DNA of 64,000 nt, from assembly GCA_019426215.1 (NCBI GenBank), contig CM033391.1, positions 4,204,708 to 4,268,707 on the forward strand, read 5' to 3'. This DNA is from Buddleja alternifolia (lineage: Eukaryota > Streptophyta > Magnoliopsida > Lamiales > Scrophulariaceae). The notes beneath the pieces are model-generated. The model was not told where the DNA came from and did no database searches. It saw only the letters and a program-made list of their open reading frames with translations. The position numbers and the translations under genes were made by a program. Positions 38,708 through 50,962 of this stretch are shown here, piece after piece. The stretch's first letter is position 1; the number at the start of each line of letters is the position of its first letter.

Positions 38708-39754
38708 CATGGTTCAAAGTCGCGGTATCGGGGGGTGCTGTTCCATATCGGTCGCGACGTATCGGGATATTATCGGGCGATACGATACAAAAGCATTATA
38801 AAATGCTCCAAAAATTCTAAAAAAGTTAGTAAAATTAGAGACAAATATAAATGACACAAATTGCTACTTTTTAATAAATATTAAAAATATTTGCTACATC
38901 AATTATCAATGAAGCTAAATATATAGCATATTTCCATAATTCAAACTTATAGAAAAAGGCAAAATTTTTTTACGTGTACCTTTCCAGCCATTCTGTAAGG
39001 TGTTATTCGTCAAATTGAAGCTTGTATTAGCTTTAATGATTTGCCCAAAAATCGAGCCTCACTAGCTTATCTACTAATCTCGTTTGGTGTTCAATTTACT
39101 TTAAACTCCAAAACTTTTCACACTTTAATTGCAGTTAGAAATGCCCTCCACACTTTAATTTCAACTTATAGCATCAATTTCCACAAGCAAACATTAATTC
39201 AAACTTATAGACTGGAAAAGGCAGAAATATCTTAATAAATAAAAGGTGGCTGATAGAACGTTTCTTCACTTTTGTCTTGCTTTACCCTTTCAGGGTATAA
39301 TATATATATTTTTCTATCTTTTAGCTCCTCGTCTCGAGCTCGAGCCGATTCTGTAAGGATAGCCGGCTCGGGCCGCCGCTCCATCTCTCTTCTTTCACTT
39401 AGGGCCTAAACAAACAAGAGCTAGTACATGCAAAAGTGCCAAGATTCCCAATAGTATTGGCAGCAATGTTTGACAGCAAGCACTTCTCCCTAATGGTTCC
39501 TGCCAGAACAATAGTGATGCCTTCCACAGCCCAGATTTGAATCTTGATGGCATCGCCTATATTTTCCGTCCATCGGCGATATTATCATGGTATCGTCGAT
39601 ATCGCCGATATTATCGGCGATACCATGATAATATCGGCGATACCATTAACACTCGAGAGCAAAGCATATCGTCGGATATTGTCGGATCGGAGGGGTCCGA
39701 TCCTATTACGTATCGGCCGATATCATTGGATATCGGCCGATACTTTGAACCATG
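38708..39754. mobile_element. hAT-type element with TATCGGCGATA palindromes
   Basis: Perfect 13-bp inverted ends CATGGTTCAAAGT / ACTTTGAACCATG are flanked by identical 8-bp CTTCGACA (38700-38707 and 39755-39762). Both subterminal regions are crowded with CGATAT/ATATCG words, including overlapping GATATTATCGGCGATACC near 39580-39650. Repeated subterminal words are typical transposase binding arrays. There is no transposase ORF. A 39-codon open stretch on the minus strand (39543-39426) may be a captured gene fragment. Confidence 0.85.
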
Positions 39755-39785
39755 CTTCGACATGGTTTTTCCTATAGGTTGAACA

Positions 39786-40303
39786 TGTTGGAAATTGGAA
39801 GTTTCAAAACTTCAAAAATCAAAGTTAATATTTTCATTATTTGCATTAACAATATTGACCATAACCTCCCACATTGTATTGATTTGTGCTTTTAATTTTT
39901 AGGTTTCAACATGCATCCTAACACTATAAATAGGTCCTAGGGGTCTTAGTTAGAAGACACAACAACACAAGCATACAACATTCATCTTCTATATTTTCTC
40001 TATATTTTGGGCAACTAGGGATAAGGTCTTGTACACATAGTTTTCTTGTGAACGTGCTCACAAAGAAAACACCGGCGTGACCTTCTTGGGTTTTATCTTG
40101 GGATGGTGGTGAGCCGACAGTACCTGTACGAGGGGAGGCCATCACGATCTTAGGACAGCGTCAAGTGGCGTGACTCCTACAGGCCAGCCGTTTTTACTTT
40201 TATATGTTTTAAATTATATTATTTTATGCAAATTGTTTCACATGATAATCTAAAGAATTTATGTTTATGTTATTGCATGCAAATCTTGAAAAATTTCACA
40301 ATA
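39786..40303 (+). repeat. 5' LTR of first Copia element
   Basis: It begins TGTTGGAAATTGG. Its end is set at ...TTTCACAATA by comparison with the 3' LTR and by the adjacent GAACA duplication; a canonical TG...CA end would be three bases shorter. It contains a TATA box at 39924-39934 and a GC-rich block around 40070-40190. Confidence 0.9.
39924..39934 (+). promoter_or_regulatory. LTR TATA box, first Copia
   Basis: CTATAAATAGG is present in both LTRs. It is a likely core promoter placing the transcript start near 39955. Confidence 0.6.
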
Positions 40304-40305
40304 AT

Positions 40306-40323
40306 CTAAGATCGTGATGGCCT
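40306..40323 (+). other. Primer-site position complementary to the element's own LTR
   Basis: Two bases after the LTR end lies CTAAGATCGTGATGGCCT, the exact reverse complement of AGGCCATCACGATCTTAG at 40136-40153 within the same LTR (also present in the 3' LTR). No TGGTATCAGAGC-type tRNA site is found here, unlike in the second Copia and the TRIM of this window. Position and perfect 18-nt pairing suggest self-priming of reverse transcription or a structural hairpin. This is inference. Confidence 0.55.
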
Positions 40324-41304
40324 TGAAGTTGTGCTAGTATAGTCGAATTTTAATTTTATGAATCTATAATTGCCTAGTCATTTGCATACTTTCTCTTTTC
40401 CTGGTTGGTTGATAACTATACTTTTAACAATCTTTCTTATCAACAGTAGGTAAACAAAAGTTAGTGTCAAATTTTAACCAAATACAAATCTAATTATTGT
40501 ATCTTTGCTGTGAAAATTCAAAATTCTGTTAGTGCAGAGAATTAATCTTGAATACTGTACTGGAAGAGCTATATATATTGCTAACTTTTAAATTATTTGG
40601 AAGATTTGAATCTGATCTAGTGAGTAAGAGATCAAAATAATCTACTGTTTGCAATTGTCTAATAGGTATATGATTTCTGCAAATCTTTGTTCACTGATTT
40701 ACTAATAACAAAATTACTAAATACATTAAGATTGTGTCAAATGTTGATAATTGCATTTATATAAAATTAATAGAAATTTACTTCTTTGATTTTGGTTTGG
40801 ATAGCTAGCTAACGTAAAAAAGAGTCTCTGTATATGTGTTTAATTTGCTAGTTATAAACCTACAAGTCCATCAATTATTGCCACGTAAAACTAAATTGAA
40901 TACATATAGCTGGAAAACGTTTTGTTTTAAATTTTAATATTTTAATTTATGAGTAATCTGAACGGTAAAATTGATATTTACTTTGTGTGTCAGCATTAGT
41001 CTTTGAAACCGTTAATCAACTTGAAAAATAGTGGAGTGACTCATTTAATATTATTAATTAATTCAAGAATAATTTTGAACATTATTTGTTGACTGAATCT
41101 GTGATTTATTTTAACCGTTTATTCATTTCAAATTGCTGCGGTTAAATATCCGTGAATTGAAATCCAATCTTATAATTCCTGATTATTGACGTTATCTTAT
41201 TGACTCCTACTGTTAATTGCTTCGTTTAAATTTATATCATTTCTTTGCCCTTATTAGTTCTTATATTTACTCATTAAATTAAAATATATATATATATATA
41301 TATA

Positions 41305-42177
41305 ATGGCATCTCGTGAAGACGCAAATAGTGTTAAACCCGAGAAATTTAACAGACTAAATTTTAAAAGATGGCAAAACCAAATGAAATATTGGTTGACC
41401 GTTCTTGGGTTTATGTCTGCCATAGATGAAAATATTGAATCAAGCTCTTGGCAAACCCTTGAAAATGTAGACTATCATTGTCGTAATCGTATTCTTAGTG
41501 CTTTGTCTGAAAGACTTTACGATGTTTATCATACTTTTACTAGTGCTAAAGAACTTTGGGATGCCTTAGAAGCCGATTATGGAATTGATGATGCGGGAAT
41601 TGTTAGATTTAATGCCTCTACTTTTACAAGATATATAATGGTTGATGAAAAGTCTATTAATGAACAAATTCATGAATTTCAAAACTTACTAAAACCTTTA
41701 GAAGAAGAAGGGTCAAAATTTAGTGAAGATTATAAAGTTTCATGTCTAATTGATAAACTCCCACCTTCATGGTCTAATTTTGCTAGAGGTCTTAGACATC
41801 AACAAGGGTCTTTAACTTTAATTCAAGTCTTTAAATCCTTGAGGGTAGAAGAACAACATAGGATTAATGTTAAACAAGAAGGGTTAAAAGCTAAGGCTAA
41901 CTTAGTGGAAGATAAAAGAAACTATAACCAAAATAGGTTCAAGCCTAGGGGAAATAGGTTTAAAATTAACAACAAGAATTGGAAGAAAGACCATCGACAC
42001 AATAATAATAATAATCGATTTAAGACACAAAACTATAAGGATAATAAAGGCAAAGAAAAGATAGAAAAGCCCTGCTTTGTGTGTGGAAGAACTAATCATA
42101 TGGCTAAAGACTTTACTACAAGAAGACCGAGAAGTTCAACCCTAGGTTCAACCCTAAGCCTAATAATCAAGAAGTAA
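41305..42177 (+). pseudogene. Copia gag (capsid and nucleocapsid), frame broken at the zinc knuckle
   Basis: Starts MASREDANSVKPEKFN. The capsid part (about residues 15-190) has FNRLNFKRWQNQMKYWL and DKLPPSWSNF, typical of Copia UBN2-type gag. A basic Asn/Lys-rich linker follows, and then the knuckle CFVCGRTNHMAKDF. The last Cys of the CCHC motif reads Phe, and from that point the coding sense continues in another frame. One missing base at about 42114 would explain both the lost Cys and the shift. The ORF therefore ends in about 20 out-of-frame codons. Gag would form the element's virus-like particles in the cytoplasm. Confidence 0.85.
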
Positions 42178-42400
42178 ACATGTTGGTCAATGGAGAACCA
42201 TCTATCAGGTTAGAATCTATAACTCCCTTAATAAACTTTACATATAAAAATAATGAATGGTGGTTAGATTCAGGAGCTAATATTCATGTTTGTTTTGAAA
42301 AATCAATGTTTAAAACATATCAGAACTCAAGTGGAGGAAGCGTGCACTAGGAAACAACACTGTCGCACAAATACATGGGATCGGGAGCGTTGAGTTAAAG
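42110..42400 (+). pseudogene. Copia protease segment, out of frame with both neighbours
   Basis: The third reading frame carries WWLDSGANIH (about 42258-42287), the aspartic protease D-S-G triad. It is followed by FEKSMFKTY, and the frame then fails near 42335-42348 before resuming in the frame of the downstream ORF ([14 protein letters not shown]). Two separate indels therefore break gag-protease-pol. Copia elements normally encode all of this in one ORF, so I read the breaks as damage and not as programmed shifts. Confidence 0.75.
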
Positions 42401-45262
42401 ATGACGTCCGGAAAGATATTAACCCTAGATGGAGTGCGACACGTACCTGAAGTTAGACGAAATTTAGTTAGTGGGTCTTGTCTAGTTGAAAATGGTTATA
42501 AACTAGTTATGGAGTCTAATAAAGTTGTAATAACTAGAAAGAATGATTTTTTTGGAAAAGGCTTTGTAAGTGATGGTTTGTTTAAATTAAATATTTTGAA
42601 TGATGAAGAAAGTTCCTCCTTTATTTTTAATATTGAATCTAATATTTTATGGCATAAAAGATTAGGACATGTTAGTAATATAAAAGTTAAGAGACTTATG
42701 GATTTAGGATTAATTCCAAAATCTCAAGTAAATATTGATCATAAGTGTGAAATATGTGTACAAGCTAAACAAACAAAAAGAGCTTATAAATCGGTTCACA
42801 GAGATTCAATTATCTTAGAACTTATCCATAGTGATGTGTGTGATTCAAATAGAACTCCAACTAGAGGTGGAAATAAATATTTTGTAACATTTATAGATGA
42901 CTTTTCTAAATATTGTTATATTTATCTTATTAAGTCTAAAGATGAAGTCTTTGGAAAATTTAAGATTTATAAAACTGAGGTTGAGAACCAATTAGAGAAA
43001 AAAGTTAAAATATTAAGGTCAGATAGAGGAGGAGAATATTCTTCGGATGAGTTAGAAAAATTTTGTGAAGAAAATGGTATTATACATGAATTCACACCTC
43101 CCTATTCACCTCAATCAAATGGAGTAGCTGAAAGGAAAAATAGGACGTTAATGGATATGGTTAACTCTATGTTATTAAATTCTGGAGCACCTGAAAACTT
43201 ATGGGGGGAAGCTATTTTATCTTCGTGTTTTACACTTAATCGTGTGATTGTTAAAGATAATGATAAAACTCCTTATGAATTGTGGAAAAAGAGAGTCCCT
43301 AACCTAAATTTTCTTAAAGTGTGGGGGTGTTTAGCAAAAGTAGCTATACCTGATATTAAAAGGAAGAAAATAGGTCCTAAAACAATAGATGCTATATTTA
43401 TCGGATATGCTCAAAATAGTAGTGCGAATAGATTTTTAGTGGTTAATTCTGATGTTAGTGGTATTTCTAATAACACAATTATTGAGGCTAGAGATGCAAC
43501 TTTCTTTGAAGATGTTTTCCCTTTTAAGACTAAAATTACAAGTGAATTAGAAACACCAAGAATAGAATCTTATATAGGTGAATCATCTAACAGTTCAATT
43601 TTAGAAAACAAGGAAGAAGAATCTATAGAATTAAGAAGAAGTAAGAGGCCGAGAGTAGAAAAGAATTTCGGAGATGACTTTATTACATTTTTAGTTGAAG
43701 GAGATCCCCAAACCTATGAAGAAGCTATATCTTCTATAGACGCACCTTTTTGGAAAGAAGCCATAAATGACGAATATAATTCGATTATTCAAAATAATAC
43801 TTGGGTATTATCTAACTTACCACCCGGTAGTAAGCCGATAGGATGTAAATGGATTTTTAAAAAGAAATTAAAAGCGGATGGGTCTATAGATAAATATAAA
43901 GCAAGGTTAGTAGCAAAAGGGTTTACACAACAAGAAGGAATTGACTATTTTGATACTTACTCGCCTGTCGCTAGAATTTCAACTATTAGAACTTTACTGG
44001 CGTTAGCATCTATACATAAATTAATAATTCATCAAATGGATGTAAAAACGGCGTTTTTTAATGGAGGTTTAGATGAAGAAATTTACATGCAACAACCTGA
44101 AGGCTTTAAAGTTAAAGGGCAAGAACATAAAGTATGTAAATTAGTAAAATCTTTATATGGTTTAAAACAAGCTCCTAAACAATGGCATGAAAAGTTTAAT
44201 GAGGTTATACTTGCTAATGGGTTTAAATCAAACGAACATGACAAATGTGTCTATGCTAAGGAAGAAAATGGTGAATATGTGATACTATGTTTATATGTGG
44301 ATGATATATTAATTTTTGGGTCTAATTTGTATTTTATTAAAATTGTGAAAGATTGTTTGTCTAATAACTTTGAAATGAAAGATTTGGGTGAAGCTCATAT
44401 TATTTTGGGCATGAAAGTTAGTAGAACTAAAGAAGGCATCTCACTAGATCAATCGATTGCTATTGAAAAATTCTTGAAAAAATTTAATTACTACGATTGT
44501 AAGATAATGTCTACTCCTTATGACCCTAATGTACATCTAAATAAGAATTTGGGAGAACCCGTGTCACAATTGAAATATTCTCAAATTATAGGGTCATTAT
44601 TGTATTTTTCTAATAGAACTAGACCTGATATATGTTATGCGGTTGGAAGACTTAGTAGATACACTCATAATCCTAGTAAAGAACACTGGAATGCTTTAGA
44701 AAGAATTCTTAAGTATCTTAAAGGAACCCTAAACTTTTCTTTATACTATAAAGGTTTTCCAAATGTATTTGAAGGGTATAGTGATGCTAATTGGATTACC
44801 GATAGCTCCGAAATAAAATCTACTAGTGGCTTTGTATTTATGTTGGGGGGAGCAGCGACAACTTGGGGATCTAAGAAACAAACTGTTATTTCTAGAAGTA
44901 CAATGGAAGCTGAGTTAATAGCGTTAGATTTAACTTGTACAATTGCTGAATGGCTAAGAGACCTTTTACTTGATATTCCATTAGTAAAGAAACCTTTACC
45001 AGCCATATCTATACATTGTGATTCTAAGGCTGTGATAGATCTTGTGAAGCAAACCCATTCTAATAAGAAAATGAGTAGACATTTACAAGCAAGATATAAA
45101 AGTGTAAAATCTTTAATAAAGAGAAATGTGGTATCACTTAATTTTGTCAAGTCTGAGAGAAACTTGGCTGACAACTTGACTAAAGGTCTACGCAATAAGG
45201 GTGTTTATGAATCATCGAGGGGGATTGGCATAAACCCACAAGGGAGTCACCTCCGGGAGTAA
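42401..45262 (+). CDS. Copia pol: integrase, reverse transcriptase, RNase H
   Basis: An open frame of 953 codons. It holds the end of protease (residues 1-30), the GAG-pre-integrase zinc region (HKRLGH at 85-90, CEICVQAK), the integrase core with [17 protein letters not shown] and [11 protein letters not shown] (the D, D, E triad), the reverse transcriptase ([30 protein letters not shown] at about 632-635) and RNase H ([24 protein letters not shown]). All catalytic signatures are present. The ATG at 42401 is only the first Met in a frame that really begins in the disrupted protease, so this ORF is unlikely to be translated on its own in the cell. Codon use is AT-rich, as in the gag. Confidence 0.93.
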   Translation: MTSGKILTLDGVRHVPEVRRNLVSGSCLVENGYKLVMESNKVVITRKNDFFGKGFVSDGLFKLNILNDEESSSFIFNIESNILWHKRLGHVSNIKVKRLMDLGLIPKSQVNIDHKCEICVQAKQTKRAYKSVHRDSIILELIHSDVCDSNRTPTRGGNKYFVTFIDDFSKYCYIYLIKSKDEVFGKFKIYKTEVENQLEKKVKILRSDRGGEYSSDELEKFCEENGIIHEFTPPYSPQSNGVAERKNRTLMDMVNSMLLNSGAPENLWGEAILSSCFTLNRVIVKDNDKTPYELWKKRVPNLNFLKVWGCLAKVAIPDIKRKKIGPKTIDAIFIGYAQNSSANRFLVVNSDVSGISNNTIIEARDATFFEDVFPFKTKITSELETPRIESYIGESSNSSILENKEEESIELRRSKRPRVEKNFGDDFITFLVEGDPQTYEEAISSIDAPFWKEAINDEYNSIIQNNTWVLSNLPPGSKPIGCKWIFKKKLKADGSIDKYKARLVAKGFTQQEGIDYFDTYSPVARISTIRTLLALASIHKLIIHQMDVKTAFFNGGLDEEIYMQQPEGFKVKGQEHKVCKLVKSLYGLKQAPKQWHEKFNEVILANGFKSNEHDKCVYAKEENGEYVILCLYVDDILIFGSNLYFIKIVKDCLSNNFEMKDLGEAHIILGMKVSRTKEGISLDQSIAIEKFLKKFNYYDCKIMSTPYDPNVHLNKNLGEPVSQLKYSQIIGSLLYFSNRTRPDICYAVGRLSRYTHNPSKEHWNALERILKYLKGTLNFSLYYKGFPNVFEGYSDANWITDSSEIKSTSGFVFMLGGAATTWGSKKQTVISRSTMEAELIALDLTCTIAEWLRDLLLDIPLVKKPLPAISIHCDSKAVIDLVKQTHSNKKMSRHLQARYKSVKSLIKRNVVSLNFVKSERNLADNLTKGLRNKGVYESSRGIGINPQGSHLRE

Positions 45263-45810
45263 CCCAACCTTTGTGATTGGAGACCCCATGAAGAAGGTTC
45301 AATGGGTAGGAACAACCTGTAATGCGTGACTCGTTTAGCACTAATTTATGAGGAGAGTGTCTCCTTCCCGTCCCTATGGTAATAGTGCTTTTGTAGTGTG
45401 ATGTTAAGATTGGCTTTGATCCTTAATGAGACCAAGGCGGGAAATAATCCGCGGGGTAGAGTTCACACGTACCCTTGGAGGTTTCACCTAAGTGAGAGTT
45501 GCCATACATAGGCCGTGGCTATGGGTTGGGCCAACCCTAGAGACCTCATGAGAATGAAGATTAGAGCGCAGGGCCTTTAATGCGCTAACCCGCGAACTGA
45601 GATCGATGTCGATACTGTGTGTGTGATGTATTGAAGTTTGGCCAAGGGACCTAATTCCAGGCGTAGTCCATTATGGCTCCCTCAAATGGAAATCATCAAC
45701 ACTAAGTGTAGGTTCAAGCCCGAAAGGCTCCTGCACCCATTGCATAGTATTTAGTTGCCCTTTTATATATATTTTATATATCATTTGAAGTTTTAAACCT
45801 TGTGGGGGAT

Positions 45811-46327
45811 TGTTGGAAATTGGAAGTTTCAAAACTTCAAAAATCAAAGTTAATATTTTCATTATTTGCATTAACAATATTGACCATAACCTCCCACATT
45901 GTATTGATTTGTGCTTTTAATTTTTAGGTTTCAACATGCATCCTAACACTATAAATAGGTTCTAGGGGTCTTAGTTAGAAGACACAACAACACAAGCATA
46001 CAACATTCATCTTCTATATTTTCTCTATATTTTGGGCAACTAGGATAAGGTCTTGTTCACATAGTTTTCTTGTGAACGTGCTCACAAAGAAAACACCGGC
46101 GTGGCCTTCTTGGGTTTCATCTTGGGGTGGTGGTGAGCCGACAGTACCTGCACAAGGGGAGGCCATCACGATCTTAGGAGAGCGTCAAGTGGCGTGACTC
46201 CTACAGGGCAGTCGTTCTTATTTTTATATGTTTTAAATTATATTATTTTATGCAAATTGTTTCACATGATAATCTAAAGAATTTATATTTATGTTATTGC
46301 ATGCAAATCTTGAAAAATTTCACAATA
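45811..46327 (+). repeat. 3' LTR of first Copia element
   Basis: Partner of 39786-40303, with about ten differences. It is preceded by the purine-rich CTTGTGGGGGAT and followed by the GAACA duplication. Confidence 0.9.
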
Positions 46328-46332
46328 GAACA

Positions 46333-48530
46333 ATGAGTTCGACCTATATTAAAGTATGTCTTGGGGCCGCAAATGCATCATGCCGTGAGATTCACCGCTT
46401 AAGAAGATCCCACCCTTGGTGTGAATTTCACCTGGGTCCCTTATGGAAGGTCTAGTGGTAATTTTTTATGATAAAGAATGTTATATATAGTATCGATTTT
46501 TCGCCCCACCCCCTCGTTTAGCCATGAAATCATTTTTAATTGATTAATTTTAAAGAATTTTATACATCCAATAATGCCAGGCATTGTTCGTGTCTGGGTC
46601 AGACCCAAAACAATTTTTGGGTCTGACCCAGACCCAAGAATTTTTTTTAATTGGGTTTGGGTCTAGACTCATAGACCCAAATACCCACGAACCGTTTTGG
46701 AGATCACTTGCTATTCTTGTAAGCACAAGTTCCAGCGGGCTGATGCTTTATTAGGGTTGAGTTATATTTCATCTGCACTCAGGGAATGGGAAGTTAAGAA
46801 ATTAGGTGATCAAAAGTAATATTGTGATTAAATATTAATTAATTATCATGCAGAAAATTTATGTTTTGTTAATCTTGATACGATGTTAATTATTTAAACA
46901 CCCCCCCCCCCCCCCCCACACCTTTTTTCCAATTTGTTGTAGGCATGGGAAATTAAATTCTTCATGAGTAGCAAGTGTTTTTTTTTTAAAAAAAATTAAT
47001 GTGACTAAATTGGATTTTGCAAATCCGATTAATTATATTTTTTATGTAGAAATATGATTAGAGGAATAATTTATAGGGATTTTTGGTGAGTCAAATTAGG
47101 AATGTGTTGGTTAATGGTCTAAGTGCAGTTTGGATTTTATTTTATTTTGGATGGGAAAATGAAGTTATCTTGAATTTGATATTATATAATGTTAATATAT
47201 ATATTTATCTCTTTAAATATGAAATTGATCTAAATGAAGTTCTTTTACATGATAGAGGCGCTCTTATTTTGAAGTATTTTTTGTGATTATGTGTGTGTGA
47301 TTTTTTTTTAAATCTGTGCTATTACTCCCTAATTCAAGACCTTTGAAATTGGTTTTCCCTCTAATTCTCTATTAAGATTTGCGTGTTCATTTTTTGTTAG
47401 GATTTATGGATGAGTTTATACATGGTTAAAAGAGTATATTATTTTTTCAAAGATTTCCTGAGTTGGTGCATAATATGTACCGGATATTGTTAACAGAGGC
47501 AACCAATAATTTCGATCAGCCCCATATAGAGAAAAAGATAAAGAGGATAACGAGAAGAATGTTAGACTGAAACCCATGAGAAAGTAACACTGAAATAGCT
47601 TCATTAATATATCACAAGAATGTAGAATTGAGTCCAAAATTAAAATAAAAAAGGGCCCAAACAGAGCTCAAAAGCCCAAACAAAGAAAGACACAAAAAAG
47701 TGCAAAAAATAAAGAAAAAAGACAAAAAGAATTGGGTCCAGGTCTGGACCCAACATTGGGTCGACTCAGATCCAGACCCAAGCTATTGGGCCTGTGAAGT
47801 AGACCCACTCACTAGATCCATTGGGTCTGGGTCTGGGTCTAGCCAAGACCCAAAGTTAGTTCTGGGTCTGGGACAGACCCAACCAATGTCAGGCCTAAAT
47901 TGGTGATCCATACTTTCTAAATAAATGGGTGGTGAAAAATCGATGATATGAAAACGGTGGTATATTGCATTCCCAATTGCAACAGGAGGTAAAATACCTC
48001 ACAAATAAGTTCAAACAAAAACCAGACAATGAGCCATGAAAGCGAGACCCCTTGAATCTAGGGCACCAGCATCTATAGCCTAATAGGTCTCATTTCTATT
48101 TTTAAAACTTATTTTTACCAAAACTCACTAATGTTCTTGTGGTAATTTTCGAGTTCCCCTCCCTTTTTCATTGAACTTTAATTAAAATTGTACATGTAAG
48201 ATTCAAGAAAAGCATGAATTGACGGAGTACCTACTCCATTTACATGGACTTCCTAGCCATGAGCCAAAAAGACGAAACAGAAAAGATTCAAATCTGTCGT
48301 AAATGAAATAATAAGTACAACTCCGTAAATAATTCTTAAAGAATCTAAGAGATAAAAAGGTAGAGCTGTCAGATGGTCCCTAAACACCCCATCCAGTTGA
48401 GCATATAGTATGTACTATATGATCAAGTAATCAGGTCTGAAAGGAACTGCCATAAAACCAGTATAACTCTACACAAATCAAATTTATAATCATTAACTTT
48501 TCACTGCTAATTTTCTTATTTTAAATGTAG
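46333..48530. other. Intergenic DNA with a decayed inverted-repeat element
   Basis: About 46568-47905 has ends resembling CCAAT...GCC(A/T)G(G/A)CATTG and several GGGTCTGGGTC/GACCCAGACCC words at both ends (46595-46690 and 47735-47895), as in a diverged TIR element. I found no clear target duplication. A C-run lies at about 46901-46917. No earlier exon of the downstream RETICULATA-related gene was recognised. Confidence 0.45.
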
Positions 48531-49932
48531 GGTATATTGTATGGCTCAGTTGGATTTGGATGTGGTCTTATTGGCCAAGGCATCGCAAATATGATCAGGA
48601 CTGCTAAAAGGTGCTCTTTTAGATATCTTTAAATTAGTAAAATATTATTGATTTCTCCTTCCATGATTTTCTCCCTTTTTATGTGTCCATTTTTTGAGTT
48701 TCAATTTTATATCTTCATGGCAATATAATTTTTGTTAACAATAAGACTTCCATAATTTGATGGGAATTGCATCAACCATTTTATCTGCTTCAGAGCTTTG
48801 AGTGATAGAAGCCATTATTATCGATCCCAATCCTTATAGTTGTCACTAAACTTTAGATGCAACAAATTAAAATCAGATTCTTTCAAAGGGCTTTTCTGAG
48901 CTACTGCTTCCATTTCGTGATAAATTTGATCATTTAGTTGATGATATTGGTCTCATTTATGGAGGTTGTATTTAACTTATGTGTCTTTCTGTATGACAAG
49001 AATATCTCGAAGTCGAAAGAGGACATACCTGTGCCCCCATTAGTGAAAACTGCTGCACTCTGGGGTACGTTAAATCTTTTTTTTTTTTGATTATTTATTG
49101 GTTACCTTTTTCTTTAATTGAGAAATCGATAATTAGATCAATCCCCCTACAATTTGTCTACACTAGAGGTTCCTGTAAATTTGGCTTGGATTCAATTATC
49201 GTAAAGCCAATCTGCTTGCTTTCGTGGAGTTTTGTTTCGTTCCTTACTCTGACTTTCAGGAATAGTATCTGCCCTTTTCCTTTCTAATTTCTGTGTTTGG
49301 AATATCGACAAGAATTCTTACATGAAAAGTTTCTAAATTTTCGTTGTAGTTTTCATATAGATCCGATACAGCAAAAAAAAATTGATTCTCCAGAATTTTG
49401 CTACAATTTTCATGGGTCATTTTTGTCATATGGAGACTAAATTGATTTGTATGTAATAGAAACGCATGGCTAATAAATTAGAACACATATTGGATCTTAT
49501 GAGCTTCAATATTGTTCTCAACATCGATCAATGTTTTTATAGAGCTCTAGTCGAGGAGGCTCGGGAACTGTCTTGTGGCCCATTTGCTTCCACAAATTAT
49601 TCCTTTCCAAATTTGGTTTATGTGCATAGTTTTTCTACTTGCTTGGAACTCCTTAAAGTACAATAGCCTTTATATGAGTTGTTTCTAACTTAGTTGCTTG
49701 CTCCAATGTTGAATCTCGCTTTTTATGTATGTATTCAGGTGTTTTTCTTGCGGTGGCTTCAAACACCCGTTACCAAATCATAAACGGGTTGGAATATCTT
49801 GTCGAAACCTCACCTTTGGCTAAGAAAGTCCCAGCAATTGCCATGGCATTCACAGTTGGCATACGTTTTGCCAATAATATTTACGGTGGAATGCAGTTTG
49901 TAGATTGGGCTAAATTGAGTGGGGTTCAATAG
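48531..49932 (+). pseudogene. RETICULATA-related (DUF3411) gene, last three exons
   Basis: Exon 48531-48610 (after TTAAATGTAG) reads GILYGSVGFGCGLIGQGIAN; exon 49001-49064 reads DIPVPPLVKTAALWG; exon 49739-49932 reads GVFLAVASNTRYQIINGLE, then the family's C-terminal FANNIYGGMQFVDWAKLSGVQ-type ending and a TAG stop. Known: RETICULATA and its relatives are chloroplast envelope membrane proteins that influence leaf mesophyll development and plastid metabolism. Glycine-rich hydrophobic segments fit membrane spans. Joining exon 1 to exon 2 at the visible AG is off by one base, so an acceptor seems altered. All 5' exons, including the transit peptide, are missing. It is probably a dead fragment; a gene split by a very long intron is less likely. 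Confidence 0.88.
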
Positions 49933-50306
49933 TGGGAGCTTGTCATATAATTTATATCTTTTCCCATTGCCATCTATATTCACTCTAAATGGAATGTTTA
50001 GCATCCCTACCGAGTAATTTATAGGAGTATAACCATCTGGGATCCATGTGAGTTCCATCACAGATGATCGTGATCATTTGAGGACTCAAATTCTGAAGAG
50101 TTCTCAAGAAAGACACCCGCCCTACTGATTGCCCTTATTCCCGTTCCTACATAATTTAGTAACGGTGACGAAGATTGGTAGCCTTTATAAGAATAACTTG
50201 GCTACATACTTTAGAGCTAGATATTTGTTTTTCTTGAGTTTTCCTTGTTTTTTTTTTTAAAAATTCTGATGCATTATGATTGTAAAAGAATTGCCATAGT
50301 TATTCT
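49933..50306. other. 3' flank of the RETICULATA-related fragment
   Basis: Probable 3' untranslated and flanking sequence with AT-rich words. It ends at the insertion site ATTCT of the second Copia. No other feature was seen. Confidence 0.5.
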
Positions 50307-50960
50307 TGTTGGGCCTAACCCATGTGGGTGGCCATATGTATATATATATATATATTACCGTATATAGTTGAATTGAAAGGAAAAAGGGTGGCTGCTTTTG
50401 TTGAATGGCAGCCGGTTTCTTTGAAAGGAAAATGACAATGTTTGGTGGCTGTTTTTGTTGAAATGACAGCCGTTTTCTTTGAAAGAAAAATGGCAATAAT
50501 TTGCCTATAAATAGAGGCAATTCTCCTCTCATTTAATACACACCATCAACGAGAGCTAGAGAGAGAAATAGAGAGAAAGAGAGAAAAAATAAGAGGAAAA
50601 AATTGGGAGAAGAAAAATAAGATTGAGAGAGTGTTCTATTTTTCTTCTACAATTCCAAGTTTCTAAACTTGATGTATTTGTAATCCAAGGGATATTCTCT
50701 TGAAGATTTGGTGTATCCCCTAATTAGTTTAGGGAGAAATTGTGTAAGCCCATTATTGTTATAGTGGAGGTTTTCGACTTCGGTCCCGTGGTTTTTTCCC
50801 GATTTGGGTTTTCCACGTAAAAACTCTTGTCTCGTTTATTCTATTTCTTTCTATCGTACTATCGTTGGTGTGGTCCCATTTTTATCCAGTTAGTAGGGAA
50901 AAGAATTATATCGCTTCCGCATTGCGCCGGTGTCATTTATTTTGGCACTCTTTCCCAACA
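50307..50960 (+). repeat. 5' LTR of second Copia element
   Basis: Runs TGTTGGGCC to TTTCCCAACA. It contains a TA microsatellite at 50338-50355, a TATA box CTATAAATAG at 50505-50514, and a purine-rich GAGAGA stretch at 50550-50600 just downstream, as in many plant LTR leaders. Confidence 0.95.
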
Positions 50961-50962
50961 AA

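Larger units (their letters stand above)
39786..46327 (+). mobile_element. Full-length Copia LTR retrotransposon (first)
   Basis: LTRs at 39786-40303 and 45811-46327 are flanked by the 5-bp duplication GAACA (39781-39785 and 46328-46332). Order: LTR, leader of about 1 kb, gag, protease, integrase, reverse transcriptase, RNase H, a 550-bp trailer with many short GC-rich words, polypurine tract CTTGTGGGGGAT, LTR. Integrase before reverse transcriptase defines Ty1/copia. The LTRs differ at roughly ten positions, so this insertion is older than the second Copia in the window. I cannot assign a lineage. Two frame breaks stop it from being autonomous as it stands. Confidence 0.95.

Noticed and set aside
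44746..45195. 149-codon open frame on the minus strand
   Set aside because: A shadow of the Copia RNase H region.
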